A stretch of 54,039 nucleotides of DNA from Bordetella hinzii LMG 13501 (lineage in GTDB: Bacteria; Pseudomonadota; Gammaproteobacteria; Burkholderiales; Burkholderiaceae_B): assembly GCF_001548475.1 (NCBI RefSeq), contig NZ_LRUJ01000035.1:1-54039 (forward strand). Direction: 5' to 3'. Below are positions 16,805 through 25,501 of this stretch, piece after piece. A program made the translations under genes and the position numbers. The notes under the pieces were generated by a model. The model worked only from the letters and a program-made list of their open reading frames with translations, ran no database searches and was not told the origin of the DNA. Positions within the stretch are counted from its first letter, which is position 1, and each line of letters starts with the position of its first letter.

Positions 16805-16961
16805 ATTGGATAAACCGGCCGTCAGGCCGGCGCTCGATAAAGAAAAGAAAATCGCTGTCGGCCGCGGCAGTGGCGGCTCAGGATGTCGAAAGGATCGGAG
16901 CGGGTCGCGGCGGTCCGCGCGCCAGGCAGGAGCCGGGTGCGGAGGCCGCGCGGGCGACGAC

Positions 16962-17006
16962 TTAGGAGTGTCGCGGGAACACGCGCGGGTGGGCTTGCTT
17001 GTGCAT
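16962..17006 (-). CDS. Possible 14-residue leader peptide upstream of the ABC exporter
   Basis: A short frame, MHKQAHPRVFPRHS, preceded by GGAGG exactly 6 nt from the ATG, the best ribosome site in the 386-nt gap 16805-17190. It lies about 160 nt upstream of the ABC exporter start on the same strand. Richness in His, Pro and Arg could slow ribosomes. Whether it is translated is not shown. The rest of the gap holds a hairpin (17048-17066), the MarR palindrome (17156-17175) and no other gene that I can support. Confidence 0.35.
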   Translation of the reverse strand: MHKQAHPRVFPRHS

Positions 17007-17047
17007 CTCTAGCCTCCCTGTGTGTCGAGGGTGATAAGGGAAAAAGA

Positions 17048-17066
17048 CATCGGCATTGCGCCGATG
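17048..17066 (-). terminator. Hairpin followed by a T-rich tract on the minus strand
   Basis: CATCGGC-GCAAT-GCCGATG (minus strand) is a 7-bp perfect stem followed by TCTTTTT, resembling a short intrinsic terminator or attenuator. It lies upstream of the ABC exporter start and of the possible leader peptide. A TAGAAT -10-like element just upstream on the minus strand would start RNA almost at the stem, in which case it would be a 5'-end stabilising hairpin instead. Confidence 0.4.
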
Positions 17067-17155
17067 CTGTGCATTCTAGCGCGATACCCCGGGAAATCCA
17101 TGAGGACCCCCACCCCCAATGTGGTCTTCATGCGACACATATATCTAGCATGATA

Positions 17156-17175
17156 ATATTTAGAATACTAAATAT
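17156..17175. promoter_or_regulatory. 20-bp palindrome, candidate MarR operator
   Basis: ATATTTAG-AATA-CTAAATAT is a perfect inverted repeat with 8-bp arms ending 15 nt before the MarR start codon, in the only strongly AT-rich patch of the region. Size and placement fit MarR-family operators, so the regulator probably represses its own promoter and the coupled FUSC efflux gene. Confidence 0.65.
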
Positions 17176-17190
17176 CTATCCGAGACCGCC

Positions 17191-17640
17191 ATGACACCTC
17201 CCGCCTCCATCGGCCGCCTGCTGGTCAACAGCGGGCGCCAGTGGCGCAAGCGCATCGACCAGGCCCTGGCTGTCGAGGGCCTGTCGCAGGCAAGCGCCTG
17301 GCCGCTGCTGGTGCTGCGCGTGCATGGCGTGCCGCTGCGCCAGGGCGTGCTGGCCGACGAGATCGGCATCGAAGGCGCCTCGCTGGTGCGCGTGATCGAC
17401 GCGCTGCAGGCCGCCGGCCTCATCGAGCGGCTGGCCGATCCCGAGGACCGCCGGGCGCGCTGCGTGACGCTGTCGGCCGCGGGCCAGGCCAAGGCGGCCG
17501 ATATCGCGCGCATCGTAGACCGCGTGCGCGCGGAAGTCGTCAGCGGCATCGACCCGGCCGAACTGGCCATCGCCGAGCGCGTGCTGCGCGCTGTGCAGCA
17601 GCGGCTTGAAACCCTCAACGCGCCAGGCCCCCAGGCATGA
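17191..17640 (+). CDS. MarR-family transcriptional regulator
   Basis: A 149-residue winged-helix regulator. The recognition region reads ADEIGIEGASLVRVIDALQAAGLIERLADPEDRRARCVTL (split: the DNA-binding helix begins at ADEIGIEGAS; the wing holds DPEDRRAR), about residues 52-92. A perfect 20-bp palindrome lies just upstream. Its stop codon overlaps the start of the FUSC transporter (ATGA at 17637-17640), the usual arrangement in which a MarR protein senses an aromatic or lipophilic compound and derepresses its own efflux pump. Confidence 0.93.
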   Translation: MTPPASIGRLLVNSGRQWRKRIDQALAVEGLSQASAWPLLVLRVHGVPLRQGVLADEIGIEGASLVRVIDALQAAGLIERLADPEDRRARCVTLSAAGQAKAADIARIVDRVRAEVVSGIDPAELAIAERVLRAVQQRLETLNAPGPQA

Positions 17641-19673
17641 TCGCGCGGATACTGAGCTACCGTCCCAGCCTGAGCGACGCCATCTTCTCGGCCAAGAATT
17701 TCATCGCGTCCATGCTGGCGCTCTACCTCTCGCTGAGCCTGGATTTCCAGCGGCCGGCCTGGGCCATGGCCACCGCCTACATCATTGCCCATCCGTTGTC
17801 CGGCGCGCTGACCTCCAAGGCCGTCTACCGCGTGATCGGCACCTTGTTCGGCGCGGCCGTGGCGGTGCTGCTGGTGCCCCGGCTGGTCAATGCGCCGCTG
17901 CTCATGTCGGGCGTGCTGGCCCTGTGGGTCGGCCTCTGCCTGTATATCTCCATGCTGGACCGGCGGCCGCGCAGCTACATCTTCATGCTGGCCGGCTATA
18001 CCGCGGCCATTGTCGGGTTCTCCAGCGCCGCCGAACCGCTCAATGTCTTCGACACGGCCCTGGCGCGCTGCGAGGAAATCACGCTGGGCATCCTGTGCGC
18101 CACCCTGGTGAGCCACCTGGTGCTGCCGCGCCACGTCGGCGGCCTGATCGCCATGCGCATCGAAGACTGGCTGCGCGACTCGGCCAATCTGCTGATCGAC
18201 AGCCTGCACGGCGAGGACGGCCGCAAGCGCCTGCCGCAGGACATGCAGCAACTGGCCGCCGGCGTGGCCGAGCTGCGCACCCTCTTCGTCCACCTGGCCT
18301 ACGAGAAGCCCCAACTGCGTGGCGGCGAAGGCGCATTGCGCGTGCTGCACGACCGCATGGCGCTGATGCTGCCCATCATCGGCGCCATCTCCGACCGCGT
18401 CACGGCGCTCTGCGGCCTGGCCGGCGGCCAGCGTCCGGCCGACATCGCCCAGCTGACCGCGGTGCTCGAGCGCTGGCTGCGGCCCGGCGCCGACGAAGCC
18501 GACTTGCAGGCCCTGCGCGCGGCCATCGCCGGCCTGCGCGCGGCCGCGCCCGCCGGCTCGTCCGGCACGGCGGCCTGGGAGGGCATTCTGCGCGGCAGCC
18601 TGGCCATGCGCCTGGAGCGCCTCATCGAACTGCGCCAGGATGCGCATGACCTCTGGCGCCATATCCGGCGCGGCGAGACCCCGCGCCGGCGCACGGCCCG
18701 CCGCCTGCCCAGCGCGGAGCTGCGCGACCATGGCGTGGCGCTGCGCTGCGGGGTGGCGGCCGCCTTGTCGGTCGGCTTCTGCGCCCTGGTCTGGATCGGC
18801 ACGGGCTGGCCTTCCGGCGTGCTCGCCGTGCAGATGGCCTCGGTCGGCGCCTGCATCCTGTCTTTCATGGACGATCCCGTGCCGGCGCTCAAGACGTTTT
18901 TGCAGTGCACGCTGCTCTCGGCGCTGATCGTGGCGCTCTATCTCTTCGGCGTCCTGCCCTTGATCCATCACTTCGCCCTGCTGGTCATGGTGCTGGCCGT
19001 GTTCCTGCTGCCGCTGGGCATGATGCAGGCCTCGATGGCGCATTTCGGCATCGCGCTGCCCATGATCGCCAACAGCATCCTGCTGCTGAACCTGCACAAT
19101 GTGCAAAGCGAAGTCTTCGACAGCTATCTGAACGGAGCCATCGCCTCGGTGATCGGCTTTGCCATTCCCACCATCGTCATCAGCTTCGTGCGCGCCATGA
19201 ACCCCGACACCAGCGTGCGCCGCCTGATCGCCGGCGGCTGGGCCGAGCTCGGCGATGTGGCGCGCGGCCGGCTGGCGCTCACGCGCGACGCCTTCGCGCG
19301 CCGGATGTATGACCGCGTGGCCATGCTGGCGCCGCGCGCCAGCGCCACCGCGCCGGCCGTGCGCGCCCGGGCGCTGCGCACCAGTTTTGAGTTCGGCGCG
19401 GCCGTCAACCTGGTGGAGCTGCGGCGCCTGCGCGACGAGCTGCCGCTGGCGCCGCGCGCGGCCATGGACGACCTGCTGGGCGCCATGGCGCGCCTGTTCG
19501 AGGCGCGGCGCAAGCGGCGCGAAGGCCCCGACGAGCAGGCCCTGCGCTGTCTGGACACGGCCCTGACCCAGGTCAGGCGCGAGCCGCCGGCGCGCGGGCT
19601 GGCGGAGATCCTCGCCGCGCTGGCCGGCCTGCGGCTGGCTTTCTTCGGCGCCGCCCCGCCCTATCGCGGCTAG
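17637..19673 (+). CDS. FUSC-family aromatic acid/toxic compound exporter (AaeB-like)
   Basis: Inner-membrane protein of 678 residues with the duplicated FUSC layout: an N-terminal membrane bundle (about residues 20-170), a cytoplasmic region, a second bundle (about 365-520) and a C-terminal cytoplasmic domain. The N-terminus carries SAKNFIASMLALYLSL and WAMATAYIIAHPLSGAL, the conserved FUSC opening (first helix with a following SGA motif). Such proteins export hydroxylated aromatic acids, usually with a HlyD-type periplasmic adaptor and a small AaeX protein. Neither adaptor is present next to it here. It is translationally coupled to the MarR regulator. Confidence 0.9.
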   Translation: MIARILSYRPSLSDAIFSAKNFIASMLALYLSLSLDFQRPAWAMATAYIIAHPLSGALTSKAVYRVIGTLFGAAVAVLLVPRLVNAPLLMSGVLALWVGLCLYISMLDRRPRSYIFMLAGYTAAIVGFSSAAEPLNVFDTALARCEEITLGILCATLVSHLVLPRHVGGLIAMRIEDWLRDSANLLIDSLHGEDGRKRLPQDMQQLAAGVAELRTLFVHLAYEKPQLRGGEGALRVLHDRMALMLPIIGAISDRVTALCGLAGGQRPADIAQLTAVLERWLRPGADEADLQALRAAIAGLRAAAPAGSSGTAAWEGILRGSLAMRLERLIELRQDAHDLWRHIRRGETPRRRTARRLPSAELRDHGVALRCGVAAALSVGFCALVWIGTGWPSGVLAVQMASVGACILSFMDDPVPALKTFLQCTLLSALIVALYLFGVLPLIHHFALLVMVLAVFLLPLGMMQASMAHFGIALPMIANSILLLNLHNVQSEVFDSYLNGAIASVIGFAIPTIVISFVRAMNPDTSVRRLIAGGWAELGDVARGRLALTRDAFARRMYDRVAMLAPRASATAPAVRARALRTSFEFGAAVNLVELRRLRDELPLAPRAAMDDLLGAMARLFEARRKRREGPDEQALRCLDTALTQVRREPPARGLAEILAALAGLRLAFFGAAPPYRG

Positions 19674-19709
19674 GACCGGTATGCTTGGCTTTTGACGTGG
19701 AGAACCGGC

Positions 19710-20087
19710 ATGTCACGCATCCAATATGCCCCCCTGGTCCTCGCGCTCTGCCTGGGCGGCGCCCAGGCCCAGGAAGTGCCGCGCGGCTGCGCGGCCAAGC
19801 AACAGGCCATCGAGCGCGAGATCGCCTACGCACGGGAGACCGGCAATACCCAGCGGCTGCGCGGGCTGGAACGCGCCCTGGCGGCCTCGCAGGACTGCAA
19901 TGACGCCCAGCTGCGGCGCGAACGCGAGGACAAGCTGCGCGCCGCCGAGGCCAAGGTCAAGGAACGCGAGGCCGAGCTGGCCGACGAACAGGCCGAAGGC
20001 AAGGTCAAGGACATCGCCAAGGCGCAGCGCAAGCTGGACGAGGCCCGCCACGATCTGCAGCGGGCGCGGGCCGACGTCTACCGTTGA
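19710..20087 (+). CDS. DUF1090 (YqjC-like) periplasmic protein
   Basis: A 125-residue exported protein. The start at 19710 (MSRIQYAPLVLALCLGG) follows GGAGA, and the signal peptide is cleaved near AQAQ. The mature part has two cysteines (GCAAK and DCNDA) bracketing a helical hairpin, then a long charged coiled coil (LRREREDKLRAAEAKVKE and onward). This matches the DUF1090/YqjC family. Function is unknown; E. coli yqjC sits in a stress-related operon. Here it follows the FUSC gene by 36 nt and converges on the chemoreceptor gene. Confidence 0.88.
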   Translation: MSRIQYAPLVLALCLGGAQAQEVPRGCAAKQQAIEREIAYARETGNTQRLRGLERALAASQDCNDAQLRREREDKLRAAEAKVKEREAELADEQAEGKVKDIAKAQRKLDEARHDLQRARADVYR

Positions 20088-20096
20088 CGCCGGCGC

Positions 20097-21710
20097 TCAG
20101 GCGGCCAATAGCGCCAAGGGCGCCATGGGTGCCGCGGGCGCCGCGCTGGCGGCTCGCGGCGCGGCCGCCAGCTTGAAGGCGCTGACCGAGCGCATGAGCG
20201 CGGCGGCCTGCTCCTGCATGGCATGGGAGGCCGCCGCGGCCTCTTCGACCAGGGCCGCGTTCTGCTGGGTGGCCGTGTCCATCTGGGCCACGGCCTGATT
20301 GACCTGCTCGATGCCGATGGACTGCTCGGCCGAGGCGGCCGTGATCTCGCCCATGATGTCGGCGACGCGCCTGACCGCGGCGACGATGTCCTGCATGGTG
20401 GCGCCGGCGCGCTCGACCAGGCGGGCGCCGGCGCCGACCTGGCCCACCGAAGCCTCGATCAGGCCCTTGATCTCCTTGGCGGCGGTGGCGCTGCGCTGCG
20501 CCAGCGACCGCACTTCGGCGGCCACCACGGCGAAGCCCTTGCCCTGCTCGCCCGCTCGCGCGGCCTCGACCGCCGCATTCAGGGCCAGGATGTTGGTCTG
20601 GAAGGCGATGGCGTCGATCACGCCGACGATTTCCGCGATCCGGCTCGAACTCGACGAGATGGCCTGCATGGTGCCCACCACATCGGCTACGGCGCGGCCG
20701 CCGCGCAGCGCCACCTCACTGGCGCTTGCCGCCAGCTGGTTGGCCTGCACCGCGTTATCGGCGTTCTGTTTCACGGTGGAAGCCAGCTGCTCCATCGAGG
20801 CCGCGCTCTGCTCCAGCGAGGCCGCCTGCTCTTCGGTGCGCGCAGCCAGGTCGCCATTGCCCGCCGCCATCTGCGCGCAGGCCGCCGAAATGGTCTCGGC
20901 GCCGGCCCGTATCCCGGCCACGGTCTTGCCCAGCTGGCTGTTCATCTCGCGCAGCGCCAGCAGCAGGCGGCCGGTCTCGTCCTTGCCGCGCACCTCGATG
21001 CGCTGCGTCAGATCGCCCATGGCCACCGTCTCGGCGATCCGGACCGCGTAGGCGATGGGACGCACGATGCTGCGCGTCACCAGCCAGCCCAGCAGGCCGC
21101 CCAGGCCCAGCACCGCCACGCCGAAAGAAAACATCAGCATGCGCACCATGCCGGCCGCGTGTCCGGCCTGCTCGCCGGCCTGCGCGGCCCGCTGGCGCGA
21201 CAGATGGCCGTAGCGTCCCACCGCGTCGATATACGCCTGCATGGTCGGGCGCAACTGCCCGCTCACCAGGGCGTTGAGCGCGGGCCGGTCGGCCGCGTCG
21301 TCACGCTGCTTGATGCCGGCCGCCTCGGCGCGCACCTGGCGGTATTGCGTCATGGCGGCGCTGATCGCGGCCAGCACCTGGGCCGCGTCTTCGTCCATGC
21401 CGGCTTCCAGGGCCGCCTTGATCTCATTGCTGCGCCGGGTCTGGGCGTCGAACTTGGCGAGCAGGCGCTGCGCTTCGTCGGCGTCGGCGGTCTGCAGAAA
21501 GGCCGAGACCGCCTCCATGTGCGAATCCAGCACGCCCTGCCATTCCGCGGCCAGCGCCACGCGCTGCATGGCGCCGTCCAGGCGTTGTCCGGCTTCGCGC
21601 ATCTGGCCCACGCCCCACAGGCTGACGCCCATCATCGCGCCCATCAGCAGCAGCAATACCCAGATCGCCGCCCCCAGGCGCACGCCTATCCTCCAATCGC
21701 GCAGCTTCAT
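20097..21710 (-). CDS. Methyl-accepting chemotaxis protein
   Basis: A 537-residue transmembrane chemoreceptor. The ATG at 21710 is preferred because AAAAGG lies 6 nt before it; an in-frame GTG sits 6 nt upstream. TM1 lies at about 8-30, the periplasmic four-helix-bundle sensor at about 31-188, TM2 at about 189-209, HAMP at about 210-265 ([18 protein letters not shown]), and the cytoplasmic signalling domain follows. The hairpin tip is intact: [20 protein letters not shown]. There is no CheR-tethering pentapeptide at the C-terminus. The ligand is unknown. It is convergent with the DUF1090 gene and divergent from the stator-like cluster (260-nt gap). Confidence 0.95.
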   Translation of the reverse strand: MKLRDWRIGVRLGAAIWVLLLLMGAMMGVSLWGVGQMREAGQRLDGAMQRVALAAEWQGVLDSHMEAVSAFLQTADADEAQRLLAKFDAQTRRSNEIKAALEAGMDEDAAQVLAAISAAMTQYRQVRAEAAGIKQRDDAADRPALNALVSGQLRPTMQAYIDAVGRYGHLSRQRAAQAGEQAGHAAGMVRMLMFSFGVAVLGLGGLLGWLVTRSIVRPIAYAVRIAETVAMGDLTQRIEVRGKDETGRLLLALREMNSQLGKTVAGIRAGAETISAACAQMAAGNGDLAARTEEQAASLEQSAASMEQLASTVKQNADNAVQANQLAASASEVALRGGRAVADVVGTMQAISSSSSRIAEIVGVIDAIAFQTNILALNAAVEAARAGEQGKGFAVVAAEVRSLAQRSATAAKEIKGLIEASVGQVGAGARLVERAGATMQDIVAAVRRVADIMGEITAASAEQSIGIEQVNQAVAQMDTATQQNAALVEEAAAASHAMQEQAAALMRSVSAFKLAAAPRAASAAPAAPMAPLALLAA

Positions 21711-21969
21711 GCCCACCCTTTTGTGAAATATTGATACAAGTTTTATATAGGTCTATCCGTCCGATCAAGCGCGGGGGGCCGATCCGCGGGCGCGCCCTTT
21801 GATCGTCGTCAAGCGGCGGCCAGGTATGCCGCGGTTTCCCGGCGCGGGCGCCGGCCGCGGCCCCCGCCGGCTGCGCTCTCGCCGCCCCGCCCGGCCGCCC
21901 GGCCCGCGCCGGTCCGGGCGGGCACGGCGGCCGGGCGCGTGTAAACTCCTGGCTTTTTGGTTCTGTTGC

Positions 21970-22665
21970 ATGGTGCAATCGTCCCGGCGCCCCGGCGTCG
22001 GCGGACCGGCTTTCATCCGTCTGCTGACCCGGTTGACCGACGCCGATGTTCCCGAATCCGGCCAACTCCTGTCGGACCATCTCAGCCAATGGCTGGGCTG
22101 GACCGATGGCCTTGCCCTGGCCGCGGCGCTCAACAGCAAGCCCGTGCCCGGGGAGGCCCGCCTGGACCGTGTCCAGGAGCGCGACCTCGTCCTGCTGCGC
22201 ACCGGCCTGTCCAATGCCATCGCCCGGGACATCAAGCAGCGCGGCCCCTCGCCCTTCCAGGCCAAGGACGCGCCCGCCGAAGACGACTACAAGACCTACC
22301 GGCAGCTTTACCTGGCCCTGCAGCAGACCATGGAAACGCGCATCGGCAACCTGCGCACGCGCTTGCGCGCCACGCTGGCGGCCAGCACGCCGGCGCTCAC
22401 GCAGTTGGCCGTGATGGACGCCATCATGGAACGCGGCCTGCTGCCGCGCGAGCGCAGCCTGCTGGCGACGGTGCCGGGGCTGCTCGAAAAGCATTTCCAC
22501 CGCCTGCGCGAGGCCGAAGAGGCCGCGCTGGCGGAGCAGCCTGACGCCCGCCGGGGCGGCTGGCTGGAAAGTTTCCGCAAGGACATGCAGAGCGTATTGC
22601 TCGCCGAACTGGAAGTTCGACTACAACCGGTCGAGGGGTTGCTTGCCGCCCTTCGCGCCCGCTAA
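21970..22665 (+). CDS. DUF3348 protein, first gene of the stator-like cluster
   Basis: A 231-residue cytoplasmic protein matching the DUF3348 family by its opening (FIRLLTRLTDADVPESGQ, then LSDHLSQWLGWTDGLALAAAL) and by context. It is mostly helical, without a signal peptide or membrane segment, and is rich in Arg and Leu toward the C-terminus. The start at 21970 lacks a strong ribosome site; GTG at 21973 is the alternative. The DUF802 gene follows after 10 nt. In Burkholderiales this protein is usually found beside DUF802, OmpA and DUF2894 genes, so it is probably a cytoplasmic accessory of that membrane complex. Function unknown. Confidence 0.88.
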   Translation: MVQSSRRPGVGGPAFIRLLTRLTDADVPESGQLLSDHLSQWLGWTDGLALAAALNSKPVPGEARLDRVQERDLVLLRTGLSNAIARDIKQRGPSPFQAKDAPAEDDYKTYRQLYLALQQTMETRIGNLRTRLRATLAASTPALTQLAVMDAIMERGLLPRERSLLATVPGLLEKHFHRLREAEEAALAEQPDARRGGWLESFRKDMQSVLLAELEVRLQPVEGLLAALRAR

Positions 22666-22675
22666 TCAGGCCCTC

Positions 22676-25501
22676 ATGACTCGCATCCTCCCTCTCATCG
22701 TCTTCCTCGCGGGCTTGGCCGCCATCGGCTGGATAGGCGCCGGCTACATCGGCGGCAATCCGCTGGCCCTGTCCATCACCGCCCTGATCGGGGTCTGCTA
22801 CCTGGCCGGCGCCCTGGAACTGCTGCGCTATCAGCAGGCCACGCGCGGCCTGACGCGCGCGCTGGAGGGCCTGTCGGAGGCGCCGCCGCAGCTGGGCAGC
22901 TGGCTGGACGGCCTGCATCCCAGCCTGCGCAACGCGGCCAGGCTGCGCATCGAGGGCGAACGCGCCAGCCTGCCCGGCCCCGCCCTCACCCCCTATCTGG
23001 TGGGCCTGCTCGTGCTGCTGGGCATGCTGGGGACCTTCCTGGGCATGGTGGCCACGCTGCGCGGCACGGGCCTGGCACTGGAAAGCGCCACCGACCTGGC
23101 CGCCATGCGCGCCTCGCTGGCCGCGCCGGTCAAGGGCCTGGGCTTTGCCTTCGGCACCTCGGTGGCCGGGGTCGCGGCCTCGGCCATGCTGGGCCTGCTG
23201 TCGGCCCTGTGCCGCCGCGCCCGCCTGCAGGCCGGCGAATACCTCGATACCAAGGCCGCCACGACGCTACGCGGCTATTCACTGGCCCACCAGCGCGAAG
23301 AGAGCTTCAAGCTGCTGCGCGGCCAGGCCGAAGCCCTGCCGCTGCTGGCCGACCGGCTGGCGGCCATGATGGCCTCGATGGAAAGCCAGAGCCAGGCCCT
23401 CAACCAGCGTCTGCTGGCCGGCCAGGAAGCCTTCCACGGCAAGACCGAGGCCGTGTACGGACGCCTGGCCAATTCGGTGGAAACCGCGCTCACGCACAGC
23501 GTGGCCGAGAGCGCCCAGGCCGCCGGCGCGGCCATCCAGCCCGCCGTGCAGACCACCATGCAGACCCTGGCGCGCGAAACCGCCGCCTGGCGCGATACGG
23601 TCACCCAGGCCTTGCAGCAGCAGATGGACCGCCTGTCCACGCGCCTGGAACAGACCAGCGCGGCCCTGGCCGGCAACTGGACCGAAGCCCTGGCCGGCCA
23701 AGCGGCCGCCAACCAGGCGCTCAACCAGGACTTGCGCGGGGCGCTGGAACAATTCGCCGCCGGCTTCGAGCAGCGCGCCTCGGCCCTGCTGGCCGACGTC
23801 TCGGCCCGCCTGGAACACGCCACTTCGGCCCTGGCCGCCGGCTCGCAGGCAACGGCCCAGGCCTGGACCGAGGCGCTGGACCAGCAGCGGCAGGGACACG
23901 CCGCGCAGGCCGAACAGCTCGAGGCCGCGCTGGGCCGTTTTGCGGCCACCTTCGAGACCCGCTCGGCCCGCCTGCTGGACGATGTGGCCGCCCGCATGGC
24001 CGGCACCACCGACAGCGTCGCGGCCGCCACGGCCGGCGTGGCCGACATCTGGAAGGCCGCGCTGGCCGAACAACAGGCGGCCCAGGCGGCGCTGGCCCAG
24101 GACCTGCGCCTGGCCCTGGAGCAGTTCAGCACGGGCTTTGACAGCCGCGCCACGGCCCTGGTCGACAGCGTGGGCATGCGGTTGGACGGCACGGCCGGCG
24201 CCATCGCCGGCAATGTGCAGTCCGCCCTGGGCGCCTGGCAGGCCGCGCTGGGCGAGCAGCAGCGCGGCCAACAGGACGCGGCCCAGGCGCTGCGCGCCGC
24301 GCTGGAACAGTTCTGCGCCACCTTCGAGGCGCGTTCCGGCAACCTCATCGAAAGCCTCTCCGCCCGCCTGGAGGGCGCGGCCCACGCCGTGTCCGAGGGC
24401 ACGGCCGGTGCCCTGCAGGGCTGGCAAGCCGCCCTGGCCGGCCAGGCGCAGGGCCAGGCCCAGCTGGCCGCGCGGCTGCGCGAGACGCTGGACGGCTTCG
24501 CGGCGGCTTTCGAGGCCCGCTCGGCCGGCCTGGTCGACAACGTCGCCGCCCGCATGGACCGGACCACCGAACAGCTCGCCCAGGCCTGGCACGAAGCCCT
24601 GGCCCGCCACGACGCGGCCAGCGCCACGCTGGCCGACGCCCACCGCGCCGCCCTGGATGCGGCGGCCGAACGCTTCGAGGGCCACTCGGCCTCGCTGCTG
24701 GCCACGGTGGACCAGGCCCATGGCCGTCTGCACGGCGAATTGGCGGCCCGCGACGAGGCGCGCCTGGCCGCCTGGACCGAGTCGCTGGCCGGCGTGGCCG
24801 CGGCGCTGCGCGCCGAATGGGAAGACACCGGCAACCGTACCCTGGCGCGCCAGCAGGAGATCTGCGATAACTTCTCGGCCGCCGTCGGCGACCTCACGAC
24901 CCAGGCCGCGGCGCGGTCTGAGCACATGATCACCGAAATCGAGCGTCTGCTGGAGGCGGCCTCGCAGGCGCCCAAGGCCGCCGCCGAAATGCTCGCCGAA
25001 CTGCGCCAGAAACTTTCGGACAGCATGGCGCGCGACAACGCCATGCTGCAAGAACGCGGCCATCTCCTCGACACCGTGGACACCCTGCTCAAGGCCATCA
25101 ACCACGCCAGCCATGAACAGCGCGCCGCGGTGGATGCCCTGGTGGCGTCCTCGGCCGATCTGCTCGAGCGCGTGGGCCAGCGTTTCACCGAACATGTCGA
25201 AGGCGAGACCGGCAAGCTGGGCGCCGTGGCCGACCAGGTCACTGGCAGTGCGGCCGAGGTCGCCAGCCTGGGCGAGGCCCTGGGCGTGGCGGTGCGCCTG
25301 TTCGATGAAGCCAACGGCAAGCTGGTCGCCCAACTCGAACGCATCGAATCGGCGCTGGCCAAGTCGCTGGCCCGCAGCGACGAGCAGCTGGCCTATTACG
25401 TGGCCCAGGCCCGCGAGGTCGTCGATCTTTCCCTGCTGTCGCAAAAGCAGATCATGCAGGAGCTGCAGCAGCTCAACCGCGACGGTGCCGAGGCCGCATG
25501 A
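22676..25501 (+). CDS. DUF802 long-tailed MotA/TolQ/ExbB-like membrane protein
   Basis: A 941-residue protein, start at 22676 (MTRILPLIVFLAG). It has four membrane helices (about residues 4-24, 30-50, 104-128, 152-178). Helices 3-4 carry the stator/ExbB pattern: LLGMLGTFLGMVATL, then PVKGLGFAFGTSVAGVAASA. A cytoplasmic, almost entirely helical tail of about 760 residues follows. Residues 334-698 form six tandem units of 62 residues (fifth unit 55), each opening with a Trp and an xxALxxx pattern; the C-terminal DUF802 region ends with a coiled coil. ZorA of Zorya defence has a comparable fold and long tail. It overlaps the OmpA gene by ATGA. Inferred role: pentameric proton-channel subunit whose tail reaches far into the cytoplasm. 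Confidence 0.9.
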   Translation: MTRILPLIVFLAGLAAIGWIGAGYIGGNPLALSITALIGVCYLAGALELLRYQQATRGLTRALEGLSEAPPQLGSWLDGLHPSLRNAARLRIEGERASLPGPALTPYLVGLLVLLGMLGTFLGMVATLRGTGLALESATDLAAMRASLAAPVKGLGFAFGTSVAGVAASAMLGLLSALCRRARLQAGEYLDTKAATTLRGYSLAHQREESFKLLRGQAEALPLLADRLAAMMASMESQSQALNQRLLAGQEAFHGKTEAVYGRLANSVETALTHSVAESAQAAGAAIQPAVQTTMQTLARETAAWRDTVTQALQQQMDRLSTRLEQTSAALAGNWTEALAGQAAANQALNQDLRGALEQFAAGFEQRASALLADVSARLEHATSALAAGSQATAQAWTEALDQQRQGHAAQAEQLEAALGRFAATFETRSARLLDDVAARMAGTTDSVAAATAGVADIWKAALAEQQAAQAALAQDLRLALEQFSTGFDSRATALVDSVGMRLDGTAGAIAGNVQSALGAWQAALGEQQRGQQDAAQALRAALEQFCATFEARSGNLIESLSARLEGAAHAVSEGTAGALQGWQAALAGQAQGQAQLAARLRETLDGFAAAFEARSAGLVDNVAARMDRTTEQLAQAWHEALARHDAASATLADAHRAALDAAAERFEGHSASLLATVDQAHGRLHGELAARDEARLAAWTESLAGVAAALRAEWEDTGNRTLARQQEICDNFSAAVGDLTTQAAARSEHMITEIERLLEAASQAPKAAAEMLAELRQKLSDSMARDNAMLQERGHLLDTVDTLLKAINHASHEQRAAVDALVASSADLLERVGQRFTEHVEGETGKLGAVADQVTGSAAEVASLGEALGVAVRLFDEANGKLVAQLERIESALAKSLARSDEQLAYYVAQAREVVDLSLLSQKQIMQELQQLNRDGAEAA
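23675..24769 (+). repeat. Six tandem 186-nt (62-codon) units within the DUF802 gene
   Basis: Unit starts at 23675, 23861, 24047, 24233, 24419 and 24584, with the next Trp register at 24770. Five units are exactly 186 nt; the fifth is 165 nt, short by 21 nt, i.e. seven codons or one heptad. Each unit begins x-W-x-x-A-L and contains an LxxALxxFxxxFExRSxxLxxxVxxR-like core. The units have diverged in DNA sequence, so this is an old coding repeat, not slipped satellite DNA. Confidence 0.85.

Noticed and set aside
16806-17012. 68-codon plus-strand frame in the gap before MarR
   Set aside because: No ribosome site, biased Gly/Ser/Arg composition, and it overlaps the ABC exporter leader.
17160-19106. 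648-codon open frame opposite MarR and FUSC genes
   Set aside because: Low-complexity Gln/His/Arg/Gly protein, antisense to two well-supported genes.
23675-24769. Satellite or mobile repeat DNA
   Set aside because: Unit periodicity is in the protein frame, DNA units have diverged, and the frame stays open, so it is a coding repeat.
23275-25444. Two antisense open frames of about 700 codons opposite the DUF802 gene
   Set aside because: They mirror the Ala/Gln/Glu-rich repeats of DUF802 and show no domain, signal or ribosome site.
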